Assembly (NCBI RefSeq): GCF_024508235.1
Contig: NZ_CP101943.1
Location: forward strand, 2,639,112-2,703,111
Direction of reading: 5' to 3'
Source: Halococcus qingdaonensis
GTDB taxonomy: Archaea > Halobacteriota > Halobacteria > Halobacteriales > Halococcaceae
DNA: 64,000 nt
Made by a program: the position numbers and the translations under genes. The notes beneath the pieces are model-generated. The model did not search any database and was not told the origin of the DNA. It saw only the letters and a list, made by a program, of their open reading frames with translations. Numbering within the stretch: the first letter of the stretch is position 1; each line of letters begins with the position of its first letter. This document shows, one piece after another, positions 55,691 through 64,000 of the stretch.

Positions 55691-56833
55691 ATGCCGGAGC
55701 CGTTCGACATCGTCACCCCCGAGACCATCCGCGAGGGTCGTGCGACCGACGCCTACTTCGAGCGTACCGTCGAGACGCTCGACCACGCCGGGAAGAACCC
55801 GCATGTCGTCGCCGAGGTCACCGCCGACCAGTTCCCGACGGGCGAGTTCGAGGTGTTCGCGGGGGTCGCCGATGCCGCCCGCCTGCTCGCCGGTCGATCG
55901 ATCGACGTCGACGCCCTCGCCGAGGGCCGACTGTTCGACGGCGGCCCGGTCATGTCTATCGAGGGTTCGTATCTCGATTTCGCCCGGCTGGAGACCGCCC
56001 TCCTCGGATTTCTCTCGCAGGCATCTGGGATGGCGACGAACGCGCTGCGCGCGCGCCGAACGGTTCCCGATGCGTCGCTGCTGAGCTTCGGCGCGCGCCA
56101 CGTCCATCCGTCGATCGCGGCCGTCGTCGAGCGCAGCGCGCTGCTCGGCGGGTTCGACGGCTTCTCACACGTGGCCGCGGGCGAACTGCTCGATCGCGAG
56201 GCGAGCGGGACGATGCCGCACGCGCTCGTCATCGCCTTCGGCAAAGGCAATCAGGAGGCGGCGTGGACGGCTTTCGACGAGGCCGTCGCCGATTCCGTGC
56301 CACGCATCACGCTCTGTGACACCTATTCCGACGAGGTCGACGAGGTGCTGCGCGCGGCCGACGTGCTCGGCGAGAACCTCGACAGCGTACGCATCGACAC
56401 GACGGGCTCCCGGCGGGGCGACATCCGCCATATCATCCGCGAGGTGCGCTGGGAACTCGACGCGCGCGGCCGCGAGGACGTCGAGGTGTTCGTCAGCGGC
56501 GGTCTCGATCCCGACGCGCTCCGTGATCTCCGCGACGTCGCTGCGGGCTTCGGGGTCGGCGGCTACGTCTCGAACGCGGACCCGGTGGATTTCGCGCTCG
56601 ATATCGTCGCGATCGACGGCGAGCCCGCCGCCAAACGCGGCAAACTCTCCGGAAAGAAGCAGGTCTATCGCACGGACGACGGCGGTCATCACGTCGCGCT
56701 CGCCGGCACCGAAAGCGAGGGCGAATCGCTGCTCGAACCGCTGCTCCGCGACGGCGAACTCGTCCGAGAGTTCGATCTCGACGCGGCGACCGACCGCGCC
56801 CGTGCGGACGCCGCGGCGGTCGACTTCCTGTGA
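55691..56833 (+). CDS. pncB: Nicotinate phosphoribosyltransferase
   Basis: A 380-residue enzyme that joins nicotinate and PRPP to nicotinate mononucleotide in NAD salvage. The archaeal short form is visible: TDAYFERTVETLDHAGKNPH, QASGMATNALRARRTVPDAS, FGARHVHPSIAAVVERSALL and the phosphate-binding IDTTGSRRGDIRHIIREVRW, with VFVSGGLDPDALRDLRDVAA near the end. The ATG at 55691 was chosen; an ATG 11 codons upstream gives a lead without homology. It is followed after 45 bases by the RNase P RNA gene. Confidence 0.93.
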   Translation: MPEPFDIVTPETIREGRATDAYFERTVETLDHAGKNPHVVAEVTADQFPTGEFEVFAGVADAARLLAGRSIDVDALAEGRLFDGGPVMSIEGSYLDFARLETALLGFLSQASGMATNALRARRTVPDASLLSFGARHVHPSIAAVVERSALLGGFDGFSHVAAGELLDREASGTMPHALVIAFGKGNQEAAWTAFDEAVADSVPRITLCDTYSDEVDEVLRAADVLGENLDSVRIDTTGSRRGDIRHIIREVRWELDARGREDVEVFVSGGLDPDALRDLRDVAAGFGVGGYVSNADPVDFALDIVAIDGEPAAKRGKLSGKKQVYRTDDGGHHVALAGTESEGESLLEPLLRDGELVREFDLDAATDRARADAAAVDFL

Positions 56834-56878
56834 CGAACGAACTGCTTTTGACGACTGCGAGCCTACTCCGAACCGGCA

Positions 56879-57245
56879 GAGAGAGCCTGGCCACCGCGGC
56901 GTGTCGGACGACATGCACGTGCCGGTAGGCACGTGCGTGCCAGCGGGCACGCACGCGAGGAAAGTCCCCCCACCGCCGGGCAGGTGACCGGGGAAACCCC
57001 GGGACGGGAGACCGTCGGCGCTGGAACAGCAACGAGACCGCTCCCCGCGAATGATGACGTGCGCGAACCGACCCGCGAGGGAAGGGAGTTAACCCACAGA
57101 ACGCAGACCGGGGAGAACGGATGGAACGGCGAATCCTCACCGGTGCAAGTCCACGCCACGCGGATCGGCCGCACGGTAGCCCGGCAGGGGCGTGGACGCT
57201 CAGCCGAATGCCGGGACGAACAGAAGGGGGCTTACTCCTCTCAGC
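56879..57245 (+). ncRNA. rnpB: RNase P RNA (archaeal type A)
   Basis: The universal core is present. GAGGAAAGTCCCCCCACC near 56960 holds the 5' strand of P4, and ACAGAAGGGGGCTTACTC near 57220 holds the matching 3' strand. GGAACAGCAACGAGACC near 57023 and GGTGCAAGTCCACGCCACGC near 57143 are further conserved blocks. GAGAGAG at the start and CTCTC at the end can form P1, which sets the limits to within about five bases. It is the catalytic RNA that matures tRNA 5' ends. The protein-coding frames within it are chance. Confidence 0.93.
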
Positions 57246-57501
57246 CATCTTTTCGTCACGACCGATCGGTGTCGCCATTCCTCATAGAACTCACAAATAT
57301 TGCCGACTTCCACGACAGCCATGAACAGGCTGTCTCGTCCATAGCGTCCCGAAAAGCCGCGTTGGCAACGGATCGGCCGGAAACGACTCGACCTGCATAC
57401 GTGCAGTTCTCTCCGCGGACCGCACCCCCATAGGTGTGCCGCTCCTGTTTCTCTTCACGCGCGGTCGGCACGCTACCGGCCATCTTCGGAGTATTCATCG
57501 A

Positions 57502-58425
57502 ATGGGAACACGCGAATCCAGCATCGACGTCGCACAGTTCATCGACAATCTCACCCACTTTCACTACCGCGAAGTGCTGATGACGGGCGCGACCTTCGTC
57601 GCCATCGCGGCGGCGATCGTGCTCTTCCCGGGGGTAGAGAACGTCACGCAGGGAATTCAATCGAACGTCTCGGGGGGTTTGTTCGCCCTGCTTATTGCCG
57701 TTGCAATCCTCGGTGGAACGGTCATGGGGATGCTCGGGTTCGGCTTTTCGCTCATCGTCACACCCGTCCTCGTGAGTGTCATCGATCCGACGCTCGCGGT
57801 GGTCGTCCTCGCCGTCCCGCCGCTGATCATCAACGTCTTTCAGATGGGTGATACCGGAACCGGCATCGAGTTCGTCCGCAAGCAGTGGCCGCTGATGATC
57901 CTCGCCATCATCGGTACGATCATCGGCGTGGTCTTTCTCACCCAGTTCAGCACCGGCCCGCTCGTTCCGTTCCTCATCGGTCTCATCATCCTCGGCTACG
58001 TCGTCTTCCAGATCGTCGAGAACTTCGTCGTCATCGAGGAGGCCCACCATCCCATTGCGCTGGGTGCCATCGGACTCGTCGAGGGCTTTCTGCTCGCCGC
58101 CGCGAACCTCGGCCCCGTCCTGCCGGCGTACTTCCACACCTTCGAGCGCGACGCCGAGAAATACATCGGCGGGCTATCGATGGCGCTCGGCACGATCTTC
58201 GCCACTCGCATTATTCTCATGACTTTCTTCACTGATTTGATGACTCCCTATCGTCTCTGGCTCGGCTCCGTCATCGCCGTCGTCGCCATCGTCGGCCTCC
58301 TCCTAGGAACCTATCTCCGGCGCATCGAGATCGACGAGCAGAAATTCACGTGGTTCGTCATCGGGCTACTGTTCATCATCTCGCTCAACATCTTCCGGAA
58401 CACGATCCCGGCGCTGTTCCTCTAG
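57502..58425 (+). CDS. TauE/SafE family membrane permease
   Basis: A 307-residue protein with about eight or nine membrane segments in two repeats. GGTVMGMLGFGFSLIVTPVL is the first-repeat signature, with GLVEGFLLAAANLGPVLPAY the equivalent in the second. The family exports or imports sulfite, sulfonates or related anions. The N-terminal 25 residues are cytoplasmic. The gene ends overlapping the DsrE-like gene by four bases on the opposite strand, an association that fits a sulfur role. The ATG at 57502 was chosen over a longer frame that extends into rnpB flanking sequence. Confidence 0.85.
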   Translation: MGTRESSIDVAQFIDNLTHFHYREVLMTGATFVAIAAAIVLFPGVENVTQGIQSNVSGGLFALLIAVAILGGTVMGMLGFGFSLIVTPVLVSVIDPTLAVVVLAVPPLIINVFQMGDTGTGIEFVRKQWPLMILAIIGTIIGVVFLTQFSTGPLVPFLIGLIILGYVVFQIVENFVVIEEAHHPIALGAIGLVEGFLLAAANLGPVLPAYFHTFERDAEKYIGGLSMALGTIFATRIILMTFFTDLMTPYRLWLGSVIAVVAIVGLLLGTYLRRIEIDEQKFTWFVIGLLFIISLNIFRNTIPALFL

Positions 58426-58760
58426 GGCGTGACGTAGACGTAGCTCGCCGCTTCGAGTCGGGCGACTTCGCCCACACCCGACGAGACGAGTTCGACGCCG
58501 TCGAGCAGGTCGTCCTCCGTGGTGTCGATGCCCGTGAGCGTGTTCGAGCACTGTTTGAACGTGACGTCACGTTTCTGAAGCACCTCGATCGCTTCGCGCT
58601 GTGGCGAGTCCTCCGTGAGCAAAGCGATGCCGCCACCGTTGGAGACGAGCGCCACCTCATCGGTTGCGATGGTTTCGTCGTCGAGCAGGTTCTCGATGTT
58701 GCCCGTGACGCGTGCGTGGAGGTCGGGGTCGTCCTCGGTGTGGTGGAATACGACGTTCAC
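58422..58760 (-). CDS. DsrE-family sulfur-relay-like protein
   Basis: A 112-residue DsrE/DsrF-fold protein. MNVVFHHTEDDPDLHARVTG, ALVSNGGGIALLTEDSP and KRDVTFKQCSNTLTGIDTTE follow the family order. The single Cys (KQCSNTL) is at the place where active DsrE proteins carry the sulfur-binding Cys, so persulfide transfer is possible. It is monocistronic and converges with the TauE/SafE gene. Confidence 0.85.
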   Translation of the reverse strand: MNVVFHHTEDDPDLHARVTGNIENLLDDETIATDEVALVSNGGGIALLTEDSPQREAIEVLQKRDVTFKQCSNTLTGIDTTEDDLLDGVELVSSGVGEVARLEAASYVYVTP

Positions 58761-58855
58761 GATGACGGGATGAGCGCCGACGGTTCAAACGGACCGGTTC
58801 GCCCGCCGTTTGCCGCTATCCCTACCATCATACAGCGAATCGTTCGATACCCATC

Positions 58856-59998
58856 ATGCGCTTCGAACTCACCGACGCCCAACGCGACCTCCGGAACGAA
58901 CTCCGCGAGTATGCACGGAGCGGGATCGCGCCGCGTGCCGCCGAACTTGACCGAAACGAGGAGTACCCGAGCGAAATCCTCGCCGACCTCGGCGACCGAC
59001 GCTTTACCGGTCTCACCCTGCCCGAGGAGTACGGCGGGCGCGGTGCGGGTCTCGTCGAACTCGTGATCGCCATCGAGGAACTCTCGGCGGCGATGATGCC
59101 CGTCGCGAGCGCGCTCGCGCTGCATCTCGGCGTGGCGACGGTCGTCGAGCGCTTCGGCTCCGAACGGCTCAAAGCGGAGTATTTGCCCGCGATGGCGCGC
59201 TTCGAGACCGTCGGCGCGCTCGGTCTCAGCGAGGACCATGCTGGAAGCGACAAACTGGCGATGAAGACACGGGCCGAGCGTGCCGGCGGGAACGGGGACG
59301 ACGACTGGATCCTCAATGGTCACAAGCGCTGGGTGACGAACTTCTTCGACGCCGATACGGTGCTTACCTACGCGAAGACCGGCCCGGAGAGCGACGCACC
59401 GCACAACGTCAGCGCATTCTTGATTCCCACCGACGAGTTTGCCGTCGAGACCGTCTGGGAGACCCTCGGTGCACGGAGCATCAAATCACCCAAGGTCTCG
59501 CTGTCGGACGTTCGCGTATCTTCCGAGCGGCTCGTGGGCGAGGAGGATGAAGCGTACGTCGAGCGCGGTCGGATAAACACGGGCGTCAATGTTCCTGCCC
59601 GCGCGGTCGGCATCGCGCGAGCGGCGCTCGAAGACACCGTGGCCCACGTCTCCGAGCGTGAGCAGTTCGGCCAGTCCATCGGCGACTTTCAGGGAGTTCG
59701 CTGGCGCGTCGGCGATATGGCCACTCGCACCGATACCGCCCGCCTACTCACGCTCCGGGCGGCCGACCGCGCCGACCGCGGCGAAGATGCGAGCCGTGAG
59801 TCGAGCATGGCGAAGATCCAGGCGACCGAGGCCGCCGTCACGAACACGAACGAGGCGCTCCAGCTTCACGGCGGTATCGGCTACACGGCCGAGCGCGACA
59901 TCGAGCGCTATCTCCGGGATGCGCGCCTGCTCACCATCGCCGGCGGGCCGAACGAACTGCATCGAAATACGCTCGCCGATGCGGTTCTCGGCGAGTAG
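58856..59998 (+). CDS. Acyl-CoA dehydrogenase
   Basis: A 380-residue flavoprotein that oxidises acyl-CoA at the alpha-beta bond. The order is RFELTDAQRDLRNELREYAR, LTLPEEYGGRGAGLVELVIA, ALGLSEDHAGSDKLAMKTRA, HKRWVTNFFDADTVLTYAKT, then REQFGQSIGDFQGVRWRVGD and LQLHGGIGYTAERDIERYLRD. The end is IAGGPNELHRNTLAD, where the usual 'EGTNEIQR' motif has GGPNELHR; the first Glu is lost but the second Glu is present. Chain length is normal. Acyl chain specificity unknown. It ends 12 bases from the converging ComA-like gene. Confidence 0.9.
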   Translation: MRFELTDAQRDLRNELREYARSGIAPRAAELDRNEEYPSEILADLGDRRFTGLTLPEEYGGRGAGLVELVIAIEELSAAMMPVASALALHLGVATVVERFGSERLKAEYLPAMARFETVGALGLSEDHAGSDKLAMKTRAERAGGNGDDDWILNGHKRWVTNFFDADTVLTYAKTGPESDAPHNVSAFLIPTDEFAVETVWETLGARSIKSPKVSLSDVRVSSERLVGEEDEAYVERGRINTGVNVPARAVGIARAALEDTVAHVSEREQFGQSIGDFQGVRWRVGDMATRTDTARLLTLRAADRADRGEDASRESSMAKIQATEAAVTNTNEALQLHGGIGYTAERDIERYLRDARLLTIAGGPNELHRNTLADAVLGE

Positions 59999-60010
59999 CC
60001 GTTTCGACCC

Positions 60011-60847
60011 TCAGTCGCCGCTATAGGTCGTCGTGCGCCCCCAACTGGTGGTCTTGCCCCAGAGACCGGAACGCATGCACTCGAGTTCGACGATCTGTGA
60101 GTTGTCGACGAACAGGTTGACGTTCGGACCGAAGTTCTTGATGTACCACTCGAACATCTCCGGGCCGGGGGCCTCGAAGACGCAGTTCTCCGCGCCGAGC
60201 TCGTTGGCGATCCGATAGGCGACGTCCGTGCGCCACTCGACGACCTCTTCGGTGATCCCCTCGGCCTCGACCATCAGGAGATCAGCACCGGCATCGAGAT
60301 GGCGCTCGCCCTCGCGGATGGCCATATCGGGGTCCTGCTGGCCCTCCTCCAGGTCCTCGGGATCGGAGGCACCGCCCGCGCCAAACTGGACGTTGATCTC
60401 GGGTTTCGGCTCGACACCGTCGACCTCCGAGACCATCTCGGTCATCGCCACCATGTCGTCGGCGTCGATCGCGAGAAAGCCGGAGGAAATCTCCACGATG
60501 TCGAAGCCCATCTCGGCGCACTCCTCGACGTATCGATCCACTTTGTCGTTGTCACGGATCAGGACGTTCTCGATGAACCCGCCAGTCGAGACCTTCACGT
60601 CGAACTCGTGGCAGATGTCGATGAGCTCTCGCACCGCATCCTCGGGCATCAGCGAGAACGAGCCGCCCGAAAACTTGTAGATGTCGACGTACCAGCCCAT
60701 CGTCTCCAGGATGTCCCGCAGCTCGCGGGGGCCCATCGGATCGTAGTACGGCCCGCGCATCTCGGTGATCCCCTTCTCGCGGGGTTTCTCCGGTCGCTCG
60801 TTGACGTGCAGGAAGTCGAAGGCCCTGTCGAACGGTCTGTCTGCCAT
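60011..60847 (-). CDS. ComA-like (phosphosulfolactate synthase family) protein with changed active site
   Basis: A 278-residue TIM-barrel protein of the ComA family. Family blocks can be recognised in order: VDIYKFSGGSFSLMP (usual KFGWGTS), VKVSTGGFIENVLI (usual YPGGTLFE), VEISSGFLAI (usual EISDGSMEI), EINVQFGAGGAS (usual VGKK), LMVEAEGITEEV (usual EARESG) and VFEAPGPEMFEWYIKNFGPN, VNLFVD. Several residues thought to bind phosphoenolpyruvate and sulfite in methanogen ComA differ, so it may not make phosphosulfolactate. Haloarchaea do not make methane or need coenzyme M for it. It follows the PrpD-type gene by 45 bases and is probably in its operon. Confidence 0.8.
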   Translation of the reverse strand: MADRPFDRAFDFLHVNERPEKPREKGITEMRGPYYDPMGPRELRDILETMGWYVDIYKFSGGSFSLMPEDAVRELIDICHEFDVKVSTGGFIENVLIRDNDKVDRYVEECAEMGFDIVEISSGFLAIDADDMVAMTEMVSEVDGVEPKPEINVQFGAGGASDPEDLEEGQQDPDMAIREGERHLDAGADLLMVEAEGITEEVVEWRTDVAYRIANELGAENCVFEAPGPEMFEWYIKNFGPNVNLFVDNSQIVELECMRSGLWGKTTSWGRTTTYSGD

Positions 60848-60892
60848 ACCCGTTCGTGTTCACCGGCCGAGCACTTAGCTGTTGGTGACGGC

Positions 60893-62245
60893 TCAGTCGA
60901 GCAACGCCGTGAGATCGGCCACGTCGTGGTCCTCCAGATTCTCGACGGTGTCGATGATCTCCCGTCTGTGATCCTCGTCGTACCGTTCCTCGGTCATCGT
61001 GGTGAACTTCTCCTCGACCTGCTCCCACGTCATCGGGTTCGTCGGATGGCCGTTGAACGCGTCCTTTTCGACGTGGCGCGTCGAGTCGTCGGCGAGTGCG
61101 ATGTCGATGACTGCGGGCATCTCGCCGTTCTCGAACCGTTCGGTGAGCTCCTCGTCCTCCTCGACCTCCACGGTTCTCAGGAGTTCCTGCACGTCGTCTT
61201 GCTGGATACGTTCCGCGTCGTAGGCGTCGTTGGTCATCTCGCGGTCGATGAGCGCAGCTGCGAGCATGTACGGGAGCGAGTGGTCGGCCTGAGCCTTCGT
61301 TTCGACTTCGTATCTGCTCCCCTCGCCGCCGCCGATGATGAGCTTCGCGCCGTGGAAGGTGTCGAGATGGATCGAGTTCACCTGTTCGGGATCGATGTCG
61401 GCCTCCTCGGCGAGTTCGATGACCCCCTCGACCGCCGATTGGGCGTAGGTCTCGGCGACGTAGCGTTTGGTCATCGTGTCGAACACGCGCTCGCAGGACG
61501 GATCGAGATCGACCGAGAAGTCGCCCGAAATGATCTGTTTCCAGCCCTTCTGACCCTCGAAGAGGTTCACGGGCCCGTCCATCCCGTTTCGTGCGAGCAG
61601 CGCCGAATAGACCGCATTGCGGGCGGCGTTCGCGCTCGCGATCCCCTTCCACTCGTTGATGCCGCCCGTGCGCGTCACGCGCAGCGCGTTGTGTGCGGTG
61701 CCGGCGATGCCGACCGCGTTGCGGAGTTGCTGGTGGTCGAGTTCCAGGATCTTACCCGCACCGGCGGCCGCCGAGATCACTGTATGGGTCACGTGGTCGT
61801 AGCCGCGATCTCTCACAGGGGCGTTCCACGCGAGTTCACCCTGTATTTCGTAGCTCGTCCCCACGGCCTCGACGAGCTCCGCGCCCGTCGCGTCGGCGTG
61901 TTCACCGCAGGCGATCAGGCTCCCGATGTTGTCGCTCGGGTGTGGCGTCTCGCCCGGCGCGAGAAACGAGTCCATGAAGTCGAGATAGCGCGTCAACGAG
62001 GTGTTGTACGTCGCCGCGCCGGTCGGACTGGCGCGTCCGTCCGTTCCCCAGAGGCGGGCCGCGTCGCCGCCGGCGGTCTCTTCGACCGTCTCGCGGACGC
62101 TCTCGGTCGCGTCGGCCCCGAGCGCGCCGACCGCGATGCCTACGGAGTCGAGCACGCGCTTTTTGAGCTCCTCGCGCACGTCGTCGGAGAGCTCGTCGTA
62201 GGCGACGTCGCCAACGAAGTCGGCCAGTTCGTCGGTGGTCGTCAT
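60893..62245 (-). CDS. MmgE/PrpD family dehydratase-like protein
   Basis: A 450-residue member of the 2-methylcitrate dehydratase / cis-aconitate decarboxylase fold. Family features include LKKRVLDSVGIAVGALGAD, YNTSLTRYLDFMDSFLAPGE, HPSDNIGSLIACGEHADATG and YEIQGELAWNAPVRDRGYDH, then NEWKGIASANAARNAVYSAL. The HPSD motif is the family's usual active-site segment. Which hydroxy or tricarboxylic acid is the substrate is unknown; no methylcitrate synthase is nearby. The ATG at 62245 was chosen. It is first of a pair with the ComA-like gene and diverges from the TPP enzyme at 62341. Confidence 0.88.
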   Translation of the reverse strand: MTTTDELADFVGDVAYDELSDDVREELKKRVLDSVGIAVGALGADATESVRETVEETAGGDAARLWGTDGRASPTGAATYNTSLTRYLDFMDSFLAPGETPHPSDNIGSLIACGEHADATGAELVEAVGTSYEIQGELAWNAPVRDRGYDHVTHTVISAAAGAGKILELDHQQLRNAVGIAGTAHNALRVTRTGGINEWKGIASANAARNAVYSALLARNGMDGPVNLFEGQKGWKQIISGDFSVDLDPSCERVFDTMTKRYVAETYAQSAVEGVIELAEEADIDPEQVNSIHLDTFHGAKLIIGGGEGSRYEVETKAQADHSLPYMLAAALIDREMTNDAYDAERIQQDDVQELLRTVEVEEDEELTERFENGEMPAVIDIALADDSTRHVEKDAFNGHPTNPMTWEQVEEKFTTMTEERYDEDHRREIIDTVENLEDHDVADLTALLD

Positions 62246-62340
62246 ACCCGTTCTATCATCGATGGGCGCAAAAACTTTCCCCGGCCACCGACCCACGTGA
62301 GCGCCGGTGGAATGATGTGCGGCGGGTGCGTCCCGCCGGC

Positions 62341-63921
62341 ATGAACGCTGCCGATCTGCTCGTCGAGAGTCTCGAAGTCGAGGGTGTCGAGTACGTCTTC
62401 GGGCTGCCGGGCGAGGAACTGGAGGAGATCCTCTTCTCGCTGCGCGATTCGACGATCGAGTTCGTCCCCGTCCGCCACGAACAGGGCGCGGCCTTCATGG
62501 CCGACGTCCACGGCCGGCTCACGGGCGATGCCGGCGTCTGTCTCAGCACGCTGGGACCGGGCGCGACGAACCTTCTGACCGGTGTCGCCGACGCCCACCT
62601 CGACAAGAGTCCGGTCGTCGCCATCTCCGGCCAGGGTGGCCTCGAACGCCTCCACAAGGAGAGCCACCAGAACATCGACGTCGTCAACCTGTTCGCGCCG
62701 ATCACGAAGTGGAACACGCGGATCTCCGATCCGGAGATCGTCAACGAATCGGTGCGCAAGGCGTTCAAACTCGCCGAACACGAGAAACCCGGGGCGACCC
62801 ATCTCGAATTCCCTGAAGACATCGCGGCCACCGACACCGACCACCGGCCGCTGCCGCCGCGCAATCGCGTGCGCCGGCCGAGCCCCGACGAAAAGGCCGT
62901 CGAACGCGCCGCGGCGCTGCTCGCCGACGCCGATCGTCCGATTGCACTGGCGGGCAACGGCGGTATCCGCACCCGATCGTCGGAACGCCTGCGCTCGTTC
63001 GTCGATGAAACCGACATCCCCGTCGTCGCCACCTACATGGGCAAGGGCGCGGTCTCGGATGCCGACGACCACTCGCTGCTGACGCTCGACTCCGGTGCGG
63101 ACGGTCAGGCCGCGAGCGCCATCGATCGGGCGGACGTCGTCCTCGCTGTCGGCTACGACATCGCCGAGCACGATCCCGAGAACTGGAACCCACACCAGGA
63201 AAAGCGCATCATCCATCTCGATTTCGAACCGGCGGAGGTCTACGCCCACTACAACCCGCAGGTCGAGGTCGTCGCGGACGTCTCGGCGGGACTGCGTGCG
63301 ATCCAGCGAACCGACACGACGATCGAGACCGACACCGACTGGTACGCCGATCTCCGCGAATCGCTCGTCGCGGACGTGACGCGCCACCCCGACAGCGACG
63401 AGGGGTTCTCCATTCGCCGCACGCTCCCCTCCCTCCGGGACGCGATGGCCGACGAGGACGTCCTCGTCTCGGACACAGGCAATCACAAGATGGCGATCGC
63501 TCAGAACTACCCGACCTACGATCCGAACACCTGTATTATTTCTAATGGCCTGGCGACGATGGGGATCGCCGTCCCGGGCGCGGTGGCCGCCGACCTCGCC
63601 GTCGATTCCAACGTGGTGGCCGCCACCGGCGACGGCGGCTTCCTGATGAACGCTGCCGAGATCGAGACCGCCACCCGACTGGGCTGTGGGTTCACGATCC
63701 TGCTGTTCAGCGACGACGATTACGGCCTCATCTCGGCAAAGCAGGAGGATCACCGGGGCGAACACACCGGAACCGGTCTCACGAACCCCGATTTCATCAC
63801 CTTCGCCGAGAGCTTCGGCATCGACGCGTACCGCCCGGAGAGCTGGGACGAACTGGGCGAGACGCTCGAAACCGTCGTGCCGAGCGACGAGATGTCGCTC
63901 GTCGAGGTCCCGGTGGAATGA
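62341..63921 (+). CDS. Thiamine diphosphate enzyme of the acetolactate synthase large-subunit family
   Basis: A 526-residue TPP enzyme. The catalytic Glu is in PVRHEQGAAFMADVHGRLTG. LGPGATNLLTGVADAHLDKS follows, and the diphosphate motif is GDGGFLMNAAEIETATRLGC, then LLFSDDDYGLISAKQ. FAPITKWNTRISDPE is the usual acetohydroxyacid synthase/acetolactate synthase block. No regulatory (IlvN) subunit lies nearby and the chain is short, so it is more like catabolic acetolactate synthase or another 2-oxoacid decarboxylase-type enzyme than the biosynthetic IlvB. The ATG at 62341 was chosen; the frame opens eight codons earlier. It diverges from the PrpD-type gene, 95 bases away. Confidence 0.85.
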   Translation: MNAADLLVESLEVEGVEYVFGLPGEELEEILFSLRDSTIEFVPVRHEQGAAFMADVHGRLTGDAGVCLSTLGPGATNLLTGVADAHLDKSPVVAISGQGGLERLHKESHQNIDVVNLFAPITKWNTRISDPEIVNESVRKAFKLAEHEKPGATHLEFPEDIAATDTDHRPLPPRNRVRRPSPDEKAVERAAALLADADRPIALAGNGGIRTRSSERLRSFVDETDIPVVATYMGKGAVSDADDHSLLTLDSGADGQAASAIDRADVVLAVGYDIAEHDPENWNPHQEKRIIHLDFEPAEVYAHYNPQVEVVADVSAGLRAIQRTDTTIETDTDWYADLRESLVADVTRHPDSDEGFSIRRTLPSLRDAMADEDVLVSDTGNHKMAIAQNYPTYDPNTCIISNGLATMGIAVPGAVAADLAVDSNVVAATGDGGFLMNAAEIETATRLGCGFTILLFSDDDYGLISAKQEDHRGEHTGTGLTNPDFITFAESFGIDAYRPESWDELGETLETVVPSDEMSLVEVPVE

Positions 63922-64000
63922 CGAACCGGTCGTCGCGCCGGTACGTCGATTTTCGGTGCTGTTCCCGGCAGATTCTTCGATAGCTGTTGCTGGCTCTCGA

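Noticed and set aside
57121-57435. Short frames in and after the RNase P RNA
   Set aside because: Inside the RNA gene or without any coding pattern.
60011-60847. Coenzyme M biosynthesis
   Set aside because: Active-site motifs of the ComA-like protein differ from methanogen ComA, and no comB, comC or comDE was recognised. Only family membership is claimed.
60299-62344. A 681-residue plus-strand frame
   Set aside because: It is antisense to the ComA-like and PrpD-type genes, which have clear motifs.

Overview
This window is chromosomal DNA from an extremely halophilic archaeon, most likely a Halococcus. The proteins are very acidic, the DNA is GC-rich, and many genes look leaderless, with a TATA-like box about 25 bases before the start codon. 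There are S6e, MC1, archaeal RNase P RNA and the haloarchaeal rRNA order 16S / tRNA-Ala / 23S / 5S / tRNA-Cys. The strongest genus marker is the 5S rRNA gene. It is about 230 nt rather than about 120 nt because of an internal insertion of just over 100 nt, the feature known from Halococcus morrhuae.

Layout. 1-2.9 kb: the 3' part of pheT, then pyrD, a small conserved protein and the chromatin protein MC1. 2.9-9.0 kb: a complete rRNA operon with at least three promoter-like units, processing stems around 16S and 23S, and the inserted 5S. 9.0-26.8 kb: an accessory region with decayed genes, an ISH3-type insertion sequence nested in an older transposase, a TFB fragment, a frameshifted tyrosine integrase and a second remnant of a related integrase. 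Its intact cargo is a fold-III PLP enzyme, an aldonolactone oxidase-type flavoprotein, two penicillin-acylase-family hydrolases (one with a Tat signal, one without), an MFS transporter and a Tat-exported beta-propeller. 26.8-64 kb: a compact core region of housekeeping and conserved haloarchaeal genes.

Core functions. 29-32 kb holds a ferredoxin-dependent nitrite (or sulfite) reductase with a small conserved partner. 36-42 kb holds S6e, NAD synthetase, a DHH phosphoesterase, three universal stress proteins and a GNAT acetyltransferase. 42.8-49.2 kb is a complete peptide/nickel-type ABC importer: a fused double ATPase, a Tat lipoprotein binding protein and two permeases. 49.5-57.2 kb carries dihydroorotase, a lipoate-ligase-type enzyme, a nicotinamidase-type hydrolase, nicotinate phosphoribosyltransferase and the RNase P RNA. 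With nadE this gives most of a nicotinamide-to-NAD salvage route. The last 6.5 kb combines a TauE/SafE permease, a DsrE-like protein, an acyl-CoA dehydrogenase, a PrpD-ComA-like gene pair and a divergent thiamine-diphosphate enzyme.

The best candidate for an undescribed system is the accessory cargo at 11.6-24.8 kb. Its exported hydrolase, exported propeller, transporter, cytoplasmic hydrolase, PLP enzyme and flavin oxidase could together capture and break down an N-acylated or lactone-type compound. That is inference; only the family assignments come from the sequence. All boundaries were read by eye, and no database search was run.
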